DNA from: a virus
IMG/VR virus record: IMGVR_UViG_3300025630_000071
Coordinates: 1-21,407 of that record
DNA: 21,407 bases
Direction: 5' to 3' (one strand)
Shown: piece after piece, positions 6,420-12,614 of the stretch
How the letters are laid out: each line of letters opens with the position of its first letter
Numbering within the stretch: the first letter of the stretch is position 1
The notes under the pieces: generated by a model
Database searches by the model: none
Seen by the model: the letters and a program-made list of their open reading frames with translations, nothing else
What the model was told of the DNA's origin: nothing
Translations under genes and position numbers: made by a program

Positions 6420-6769
6420 TGACAGGCAAGATGAGCAGAAACAAAGGCGCACAGGCAGAGAGAGAACTTGCTGCGTACCTGTCTGACGCGCTTGGAATTG
6501 AGATTAAGCGCAAGCTCGATCAGGCGCGTGAGGGTGGCGACGATCTTCAAGTAGGCCGGTTCCGAATTGAGGTAAAGCGTAGGGAAACCTTAGCGATACC
6601 TCAATGGGTTAGGCAGATAGAAGATTGCACTGAAGAAGGCGAAGTGCCGGTAGTAGCTTTTCGCCAAAACAAACAGCCCTGGCGCGTAGTTATACGCCTG
6701 GATGATTACGTCGATTACATGAAGTTTAGCCTAGAGAATAATCCCCAGGACAAGCCCAGCCAAGAATGA
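6419..6769 (+). CDS. Holliday-junction-resolvase-like PD-(D/E)XK endonuclease
   Basis: This 116-residue protein has the compact nuclease signature in its first half: a helix with Glu14 (KGAQAERELAAYL), GGDDLQVG with Asp41/Asp42, and FRIEVKRRE with Glu51-x-Lys53. This order (E, D, ExK) fits small phage resolvase/Hjc-like enzymes that cut branched DNA. It starts one base into the previous stop (TAATG); ATG at 6431 is an alternative. As the last gene of the rightward operon it would resolve branched intermediates made by the recombination proteins. Its 3' end overlaps the opposite-strand membrane protein gene by 39 bases. Substrate is inferred. Confidence 0.7.
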   Translation: MTGKMSRNKGAQAERELAAYLSDALGIEIKRKLDQAREGGDDLQVGRFRIEVKRRETLAIPQWVRQIEDCTEEGEVPVVAFRQNKQPWRVVIRLDDYVDYMKFSLENNPQDKPSQE

Positions 6770-6862
6770 CACTGACACAATCACCGTCATCTCTTTCTCA
6801 TACAGGTCAAACAAGTGCGGGATGCCATTGACCCACGGCTTCAGCTTTTCTTTTAGTTCCAT
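6731..6862 (-). CDS. 43-residue single-span membrane protein, last gene of the late operon
   Basis: This short gene lies on the minus strand. Its ATG at 6862 sits one base after the stop of the holin-like gene, and GAGG at 6871-6874 lies eight bases upstream within that gene. The product starts with a charged, partly amphipathic segment (MELKEKLKPWVNGIPHLF, then DLYEKE) and ends in a hydrophobic helix (about residues 25-43, MTVIVSVSFLAGLVLGIIL). It therefore looks like a type II or C-tail-anchored membrane peptide. Size, position and coupling suggest a lysis accessory such as an antiholin or pinholin-like peptide, but no family is recognised. Its end lies antisense to the resolvase-like gene. 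Confidence 0.6.
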   Translation of the reverse strand: MELKEKLKPWVNGIPHLFDLYEKEMTVIVSVSFLAGLVLGIIL

Positions 6863-6863
6863 C

Positions 6864-7430
6864 TTATTTTCCTCTTGTTGGTGGCTTCTGACTGTTGCGT
6901 GTACCAAACCACCACAGCACGCAAGTAGTCGTTAAATAGAGAACCGTTGTGACTATAATGTTGTGAACCGTGATTGCCTGTTCTGCGCTTATAAAAGCGC
7001 CCACGCCAGCCATAATAGCCTTGGCCTCAAGATACATCATAGTCGTGATGGCGCAAAGATAGATCGTCAGCCCTGGACGCACCAAGCCGCGTATAAAATC
7101 TAACACGACAAGCATAAAGCTGGCAGTAGGGCTAATTGTAGCCTTTGCGCTGTATTGCTTTGGCTCTAGCGTAAAGGATTGAGAGAAGGATTCTTCCGCT
7201 GCCTGGGCGCGTTTGCCTTCTGCCTCTACCTCTGCCACTTGGGTACGGGCCGCCCACTCCTGGGCCATTAGCTCGCCGTCTATGCGCTTCATGTTGGCTT
7301 GATGACTGTACTCAGCTTTCTTTAACTCAATCTCTTGTTTGACTTTCAAGAAGTCAAAGAAACGCTGAAACGCGACACCGAGCAAGCCGGTTACACCGCC
7401 AGAAAAGATGCTACCAAGAAAGCCCAACAC
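6864..7430 (-). CDS. Holin-like membrane protein (3TM holin, GTA-release type)
   Basis: This 188-residue protein starts at GTG with GGAG seven bases upstream. The N-terminus (1-28) is a Gly/Phe-rich amphipathic segment. A long charged, Ala/Glu-rich coiled-coil-like helix follows (about 30-80). The C-terminal half has hydrophobic spans near 103-113, 118-134 and 153-175 and ends WWFGTRNSQK. The Trp/Phe-Gly-x-Arg ending after the last span is characteristic of 'holin of 3TMs' proteins known from gene transfer agents and marine phages. Holins permeabilise the inner membrane to trigger lysis. It lies between the DUF5675 gene (20-base overlap) and the 43-residue membrane protein, consistent with a lysis block. 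Holin function is by family and context. Confidence 0.65.
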   Translation of the reverse strand: MLGFLGSIFSGGVTGLLGVAFQRFFDFLKVKQEIELKKAEYSHQANMKRIDGELMAQEWAARTQVAEVEAEGKRAQAAEESFSQSFTLEPKQYSAKATISPTASFMLVVLDFIRGLVRPGLTIYLCAITTMMYLEAKAIMAGVGAFISAEQAITVHNIIVTTVLYLTTTCVLWWFGTRNSQKPPTRGK

Positions 7431-7839
7431 TTTTTATCTCCAATTCAAAGGATTCACGCTTCATGCTGTTTTCTAGTTTGGCTACAGCCGGTCGAGAAAG
7501 CATGATTGCTTTTTGTCCGTCCATGTGGCCTAGCTTTTCTCCTAGCGCGATGCAGCCGTAAAGCTGCGAGCGCATATTGCACGATTTGTCGCCCATAAGA
7601 TTTGCGCTGTGGATTCTGATGCCTGACCTGTCTGGCACATCTCGAATCAAGTACATATAGCGTTTAAACGTAGGCGAGTAGGTCCAATCAACTTGATATA
7701 TGCCTGTCGGGATGCAGCTTATGTTTCTTTGATTATTTCGATCTGGTAGCTCGCCAGAAAACAGCACGTTATCGCCAAAGAATATTCGACCAAACGTACC
7801 GTGGTTGCTACTTTCCAGGCGTTCTATCTTTACTCGCAT
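7411..7839 (-). CDS. DUF5675 family protein, candidate cell-wall-acting lysis protein
   Basis: This is a 142-residue protein counted from ATG at 7839. A GTG three codons upstream (7848) is also possible, but MRVKIERL is the usual family start. The DUF5675 pattern is clear: HGTFGRIFF, LPDRNNQRNISCIPTGIYQ, DVPDRSGIRIHSAN and YGCIALG. His77 (IRIH) and Cys96 (GCI) are separated by 18 residues, a spacing reminiscent of the HG...GC[IV] motif of YkuD-type L,D-transpeptidases. That link is inference. The family's function is not established to my knowledge. It lies between two membrane-protein genes at the end of the late operon, where an endolysin would be expected. Confidence 0.7.
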   Translation of the reverse strand: MRVKIERLESSNHGTFGRIFFGDNVLFSGELPDRNNQRNISCIPTGIYQVDWTYSPTFKRYMYLIRDVPDRSGIRIHSANLMGDKSCNMRSQLYGCIALGEKLGHMDGQKAIMLSRPAVAKLENSMKRESFELEIKSVGLSW

Positions 7840-8164
7840 TTTTTCCACGCGCTTTATTTATAATCTCAAAGATGTCGTATTCTTTTGTCTTTTCTAAGAA
7901 CCGGGCAGTTGCGCCAAGAATGGAATAACTAACAAAGCCAACGAGTGCGCCAGACATAAGCTGCATTTCCCAATTTTCAGATGAACCTGTAATTTGTAAA
8001 ATTGGAACAGCAAAGATAATCGCAGAGCCACAAGAAACAGCGCCGCGTGTAAACGCTTCGTTTATTGTTTTTGGCTTTATGTATGACATTAAAGCAAACC
8101 CACCAATAAGGCCCCCAACCGCGCTGGCTATTTTTGTTGTTATGTACGATGTTGGGTCTGCCAT
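7808..8164 (-). CDS. Small membrane protein, possible holin or lysis accessory
   Basis: This 118-residue protein has three hydrophobic stretches: about residues 13-29 (ASAVGGLIGGFALMSYI), 41-60 (GAVSCGSAIIFAVPILQITG) and 68-88 (MQLMSGALVGFVSYSILGAT). The C-terminal tail is charged (KTKEYDIFEIINKARGK). Size and topology resemble class I/III phage holins such as the LydA-like family, but no diagnostic motif is seen. Its end overlaps the start of the DUF5675 gene by 32 bases, so the two are coupled. With a second holin-like gene downstream, one may be the holin and the other a regulator. No strong ribosome-binding site is visible before its ATG. Confidence 0.6.
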   Translation of the reverse strand: MADPTSYITTKIASAVGGLIGGFALMSYIKPKTINEAFTRGAVSCGSAIIFAVPILQITGSSENWEMQLMSGALVGFVSYSILGATARFLEKTKEYDIFEIINKARGKNASKDRTPGK

Positions 8165-8183
8165 AGCTTAAAACTTTATTATG

Positions 8184-8837
8184 TCAATCAAGCGTCGGGG
8201 CGTTGTCAGTTGGCCAGCCCGTTTCAATATCAATGGCGTACACAGCCGTCGCATCCGCAGTCGCGTCAATCGTGGCACACAGCACCATCTTGCGCTTGTG
8301 GATGTCCACGATATATTCCAGGACCGCTTCTGCGAGGGCCTTAACCTGCGCGCCTGTCACTGGGGTGTGGATGGTATTATGCGCGTCTGTGAAGCCGTCT
8401 TTGTGAGGGTTTGCATTACCTCCGACAATGGCGCTGTGCAGTGCCGCAAGACGGCGCTGTGAGCGATCATCAATTTGGAATGGTGCAACACCATCTCCTT
8501 TAATGTCATGCCAGTACAGCCCACTCTCCTTGGCCTCTGCTAAGGAGGCGACTTTGGCCTTTACATCTTGCCGAGATTGCTCAATCGGCTTGTCCTCAAT
8601 GGAGTAACCAATGGCAATGTCATTATCCAGGGCTGGCTCAACTGAGATACGGCGCTGATGAGGCAGGATGGGCGTGTCTGGTCTCTCTTTGACGCGCTGG
8701 TAGTTGTGAAGGTCCAACCAATCACTGTCCGGCCCACCTTTTGGGAATAACGTGCCGGGATGGCGTTTCTTCAACCAATCAAGGCCGCCACCGTCAATGA
8801 TATTTTTATTTTGTACTTCTACAAATCGCACAGTCAT
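8184..8837 (-). CDS. DUF4376 domain protein, tail-fibre-associated
   Basis: This 217-residue protein begins MTVRFVEVQN, overlapping the LamG fibre gene by four bases (ATGA). Residues about 85-200 carry a DUF4376-like layout: an Asp-rich start (VKAKVASLAEAKESGL), Phe-Gln-Ile-Asp-Asp-Arg-Ser (FQIDDRSQRRL), then HNTIHTPVTGAQVKALAEAV. DUF4376 domains occur in phage tail-fibre-linked proteins, often at the end of adhesin genes, and may act in fibre assembly or as a tip. The coupling to the LamG fibre supports a partner role. Its C-terminus (CATIDATADATAVYAIDIETGWP) looks like short beta strands. Exact function is unknown. Confidence 0.6.
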   Translation of the reverse strand: MTVRFVEVQNKNIIDGGGLDWLKKRHPGTLFPKGGPDSDWLDLHNYQRVKERPDTPILPHQRRISVEPALDNDIAIGYSIEDKPIEQSRQDVKAKVASLAEAKESGLYWHDIKGDGVAPFQIDDRSQRRLAALHSAIVGGNANPHKDGFTDAHNTIHTPVTGAQVKALAEAVLEYIVDIHKRKMVLCATIDATADATAVYAIDIETGWPTDNAPTLD

Positions 8838-10888
8838 GCTCCTCTAATTGGGAAAGAATTTCCCGGCGGCGTGAAGGCTGCGGTATATCGCTGAACCCCA
8901 GCAGTAACCCGAAAATCCTCAATACGCCCGTCAATCGAATTTGCATCACCAAGTATAATTTGTGCGGATGCACCAGGAAACACATTTCCAATATATGTAT
9001 CTGCTGAAGTCCCATTCATCCATAGTGTTGACGTTGTTCCGTCATAAGTCACAGCAACGTGTATCCACGTTCCAGTGCTTAATGCACCGAATGCAGTCAA
9101 TCTCTCACCTGATCCAAATTGCGCGATTCGGAAATCGGTGTTTGAACCTCCGGCACCGCCACCAGCTTCAATCGCACCATAAGTTACTCCACCACTAATG
9201 TACCGAAAGAATCGTGCTTCGTTACGCAACGTGTCTAAATAGACCCAGAACTCAACAGTGTACGCAGGGCCTAAACCTAATAATTCAGTTGCTGTTGTTG
9301 CGGCAGTGTCACTGGTTCCATCTAGCTCAATAGATGCGCCCGCAAATTTTACAACACCAGTGTCCGTTTGCGTATTACCAGTCAGAGTAATGTTGTGCTT
9401 TGCAGAAGCATCGTAGATGCCCGCATTGGTAAAGTTACATAGCAGAACAGTATTTCCACTAACTGTTGGGGGTGAAGTTGGAAGTGTGATAGTTGCACCA
9501 GAGAAGATTGCACCGCCACTGTCAATCTGCAAACCGCTGATGTAACCCACAAAGGCTCTTGTGGTAACAAGCCCTTGAGTGCCAATTTTCACTGTCTGGG
9601 AATTGGCATCGGTGATGGTCAAATTATTTGATGCGGTAGCAACACGAACACCATTAACATGCAGTTCCCATGACGTAGCACCTAAACGGCTTACATTGAT
9701 GTGGTTCCAAGCGTCTGTAATTAAGGCACCGGCTCCGCTACTTAGAAAAGCCGCGCCAGAATTAAAATCATAGACCCAAAATTGAACTCTGCCGTCTGCG
9801 AACAGGAAGAACAACCATGCATCGTCATTGGAAGTGTCCCATCGAGATAATGGACAATCATAGTTAGTAGGAGTTACCGTTGGGTAGACCCAAAATTGAA
9901 TACCAAATTCACCAGTCCCGCCGAAAGCAAAGTCTGATGATGTTGCTACAGATGCCCAATCTCCCGTACCATCTCCGTATAAAGAACCCCCATGTGTTGC
10001 TGCACTCCAAGGAACTGTTGAGGGAAAAGGAGAGTGTGGCACAAGTGCGCAATTCGATCCGCTAAATGCTACAGTTTGATCTTGTCCACTGTTGTCTATT
10101 AAACGGTTGTCTTGGAGCGTTAGTAACTGAGTATTAGTGACCGCAGTTAGCGGAGCCGTTGGTGGAGTAAAATCAGTTGTGTAAACAGTTGAGCCAATCA
10201 CCACTCTAAAGTCAGAGAAAAAACTAGGGTCGCAGATACCACCTATGTTGGCGTAGGCACCAAGCACTAGGTTTGCAGAGCTTGCGTGAACCGTGACACC
10301 GACCCTGGTCTGGTTCACACCTTCAACGCCATTAATGAATAGCAGGAAGTCATCACCGCTTCTGCAAACAGCAACGTGGTTCCATTGTCCCAGGACTAAA
10401 CTTTCGGTGGAGGCGGTGTTAATTGACCAGGTACTTCCATTAAATGAGACTAACAAAGACGGTGTTAGTCCCACTGACGCGAAGTAAACCAGCACGCCGG
10501 ACGCCACGCCGCCATTTAGTCGCTTAGAGAGTAAACCGTCGCCTAATTTATAGTCTTCGGTGGGAAAAACCCAAAATTCAAACGTAAATTCACTAGAACT
10601 AACGTCTAAACTGGCATCATGTGTAACGCTAAGAAAACCAGAAGTGTCTTTGTATAGTGACCAACCATTAGGACTAAACGGGCTAAAAGTTCCCTGAGTC
10701 GCATCGCCGACTGCTGTGATGGTATGATTAGAGGTGCTCTCATCGTCAAAAGATTGGTTTTGCTTGGCATCCACGTTCTGCTGGTTAAGTAGCAGAACCA
10801 CATTATCCCAATCTTCATCAGCCGGACCGCCCGCTGCCGCCCTAGCAGCAGCGCTTTTAAGGAGCTGTTCACGCCTTCTTGTAAACAT
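8834..10888 (-). CDS. Tail fibre/adhesin with three tandem LamG (concanavalin A-like) domains
   Basis: This is a 684-residue protein. After a basic Ala-rich N-terminus (1-25) it has three units starting near residues 29, 253 and 478, each about 200 residues. Each opens with a Leu-Leu strand and Asp-x-Ser (VVLLL...DDES, LLTLQ...IDNS, VLLCN...YDAS). Each contains F/Y-x-x-[EQ]-FWV (FEFWVFPT, IQFWVYPT, VEFWVYLD), then W-x-H-[VI]-x-V and a closing [FIL]-x-[DG]-[FL]-x-V plus TPP-type segment. That is the LamG/laminin-G3 jelly-roll layout used by phage fibres to bind surface glycans. TAATG coupling links it to the upstream fibre. Receptor specificity cannot be read from the sequence. Confidence 0.8.
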   Translation of the reverse strand: MFTRRREQLLKSAAARAAAGGPADEDWDNVVLLLNQQNVDAKQNQSFDDESTSNHTITAVGDATQGTFSPFSPNGWSLYKDTSGFLSVTHDASLDVSSSEFTFEFWVFPTEDYKLGDGLLSKRLNGGVASGVLVYFASVGLTPSLLVSFNGSTWSINTASTESLVLGQWNHVAVCRSGDDFLLFINGVEGVNQTRVGVTVHASSANLVLGAYANIGGICDPSFFSDFRVVIGSTVYTTDFTPPTAPLTAVTNTQLLTLQDNRLIDNSGQDQTVAFSGSNCALVPHSPFPSTVPWSAATHGGSLYGDGTGDWASVATSSDFAFGGTGEFGIQFWVYPTVTPTNYDCPLSRWDTSNDDAWLFFLFADGRVQFWVYDFNSGAAFLSSGAGALITDAWNHINVSRLGATSWELHVNGVRVATASNNLTITDANSQTVKIGTQGLVTTRAFVGYISGLQIDSGGAIFSGATITLPTSPPTVSGNTVLLCNFTNAGIYDASAKHNITLTGNTQTDTGVVKFAGASIELDGTSDTAATTATELLGLGPAYTVEFWVYLDTLRNEARFFRYISGGVTYGAIEAGGGAGGSNTDFRIAQFGSGERLTAFGALSTGTWIHVAVTYDGTTSTLWMNGTSADTYIGNVFPGASAQIILGDANSIDGRIEDFRVTAGVQRYTAAFTPPGNSFPIRGA

Positions 10889-12603
10889 TACACACCCTCA
10901 CCAATGCGGAAGATGTTTATGATATAATCGCCAGGGGCTTGGCGATAGATGGACCCAACGCAATGGTCTGTGCCGCTGGTGGTGAAGGTAAAAGACCCAT
11001 CCAATGTCACAGTTGCAGCATTGCCATCTAGCTGCCATGTTAGCGTCTTGCCACCACCATTGGTCATAATGAACTCAAAGATGGTTGTTTTGCTGGCAGG
11101 AGAGTTGGTGATGTTGATAGTGTCATTCCCGCTTGGCTGAATATCCTTCACTGTGCTCAGATCAGAGATGTCTACAACAATGGTGCCGCTGCTTGGCGTA
11201 AGAGCGCTACCAAAGGCAGAGGCATTGACACCCTCAAAACCATCAACATAGGCCAAGGAGGAGTAGGCAGTGGAGCCGTCCCCAATCTTTGCCCGTCCTG
11301 TGTCGCTCTCAACGTACAGAGTGTTTCCTGCTGTCGGGTTGACAAGAGCCTGATTGGCAGCAGTGTCAACCACCGTTCCTGCACTAGTCGCTGTAGCGGC
11401 AATAGTAATTGAGCCACTACCGTTGGTAACACTAATACCGGAACCAGCCGTGATAGTAGCCTTGGTTAAAGTATTGCCTGTACTATTGCCTATAAGAAGC
11501 TGGCCATCAGTGTAAGTTGTTTGGCCGCTGCCTCCGTTTGCCACGGCAAGTGTGCCTGTAACACCAGTGGACAATGGCAAGCTGGTGCAGTTTGTAAGAG
11601 TACCGCTTGACGGAGTTCCTAGCGCACCGCCAGGAGCAATATAATCTGTACCGGCAACAGCGGCGCTAAACGCGCTGGTTCCGTTGCCTTTTACTATCCC
11701 AGTAAGTGTAGTGGCACCTGTACCGCCGTTTGGAACACCTAGCGTTCCGCTCAGAGTGATAGTGCCGCTGGATGTAACCGGGCCTCCAGATGTCGTTAAG
11801 CCGGTCGTGCCGCCAGAAACGTCAATGCTTGTGACGGTTCCCGTTCCCGTATCCGTTGACCAAGTAGGCACCCCGCCAACAACAGTCAAAATCTGACCGG
11901 ACGTTCCGACAGACAGTTTTGACAGCGTGTTTGAAGCGCTGGCATAAAGCAGATCGCCAGAAGTCCAGGTGCTTTGTGCTGTGCCTCCGTTGGTTGCTCC
12001 TAGAGTTCCTGATATTGTAATGGTGCCGCTTGTTGTTATCGGGCCACCAGACGTAGTAAGGCCGGTTGTCCCGCCACTTACATCGACGCTGGTAACTGAG
12101 CCAAGGGAAGTTGCTGACCACTGAAAGGCAGAACCGGACCACTCTAGGAACGTGTTAGAAACGGTAGGTGCGTCTATAAAGGTAGTGGTATCAGCAGCAG
12201 ATTGCACAGCTATTTTGTTAGCAGCACCGCCAGCTAGGTTTGTAGCTTTACCCACCAAAGCGTCAGTTGCGGTGAACGTAACGCCAGCCGGTATAGTTAC
12301 TTCAGACGAAGTAAACTTAGCCACTGGTGTTGTAACAGACACCGCGTACCACTCATCAGCGCCAGCCCAGTAGAAACCGCTTGTTGTTTCGTCTGCCCAG
12401 GCAGCACCGGGTGCGCTCGATGTTCCAGCAAACATACGCAAAGACGCAAGCATACCGCCTTCACCATTGCGTGAAAGGCTGTCAGTTAGTTCTGTGCCAA
12501 TATCTTCAAGCGTTGTATTAGCCCAGTTTGCTTCAATCGTAGTATTGGCTGAAACTGGATTGCCGCTTGGCAGTGTGTATGTGCCAGACCCATTGCGAGG
12601 CAT
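10888..12603 (-). CDS. Tail fibre protein with repeated beta modules
   Basis: This 571-residue protein begins MPRNGSGTYTLPSGNPVS, followed by TTIEANWANTTLEDIGTELTD. This is a common N-terminal pattern of fibres in marine and enteric-type podoviruses and probably attaches to the tail. The rest is Gly/Ser/Thr-rich. Two 40-residue repeats with period 88 (168-207 and 256-295) share VDVSGGTTGLTTSGGP and SGTITxSGTL. NGG[TS] modules recur at 205, 292 and 357. Such low-complexity beta-rich stalks form trimeric fibres. ALxTPSSGT and NPTAGNTLYVESD segments occur further on. AGGAG precedes the ATG. It is coupled to the LamG fibre and may be the stalk to which that adhesin docks, which is inference. Confidence 0.75.
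   Translation of the reverse strand: MPRNGSGTYTLPSGNPVSANTTIEANWANTTLEDIGTELTDSLSRNGEGGMLASLRMFAGTSSAPGAAWADETTSGFYWAGADEWYAVSVTTPVAKFTSSEVTIPAGVTFTATDALVGKATNLAGGAANKIAVQSAADTTTFIDAPTVSNTFLEWSGSAFQWSATSLGSVTSVDVSGGTTGLTTSGGPITTSGTITISGTLGATNGGTAQSTWTSGDLLYASASNTLSKLSVGTSGQILTVVGGVPTWSTDTGTGTVTSIDVSGGTTGLTTSGGPVTSSGTITLSGTLGVPNGGTGATTLTGIVKGNGTSAFSAAVAGTDYIAPGGALGTPSSGTLTNCTSLPLSTGVTGTLAVANGGSGQTTYTDGQLLIGNSTGNTLTKATITAGSGISVTNGSGSITIAATATSAGTVVDTAANQALVNPTAGNTLYVESDTGRAKIGDGSTAYSSLAYVDGFEGVNASAFGSALTPSSGTIVVDISDLSTVKDIQPSGNDTINITNSPASKTTIFEFIMTNGGGKTLTWQLDGNAATVTLDGSFTFTTSGTDHCVGSIYRQAPGDYIINIFRIGEGV
11719..11838 (-). repeat. Tail fibre internal repeat, copy 2 of 2
   Basis: Encodes residues 256-295 of the fibre (GTVTSIDVSGGTTGLTTSGG onward). 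It is very similar at protein level and partly at DNA level to 11983-12102, 264 bases apart. Confidence 0.75.
11983..12102 (-). repeat. Tail fibre internal repeat, copy 1 of 2
   Basis: Encodes residues 168-207 of the fibre (GSVTSVDVSGGTTGLTTSGG onward). It pairs with 11719-11838 and could allow slippage or recombination that changes fibre length. Confidence 0.75.
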
Positions 12604-12614
12604 TGTTTATACTC

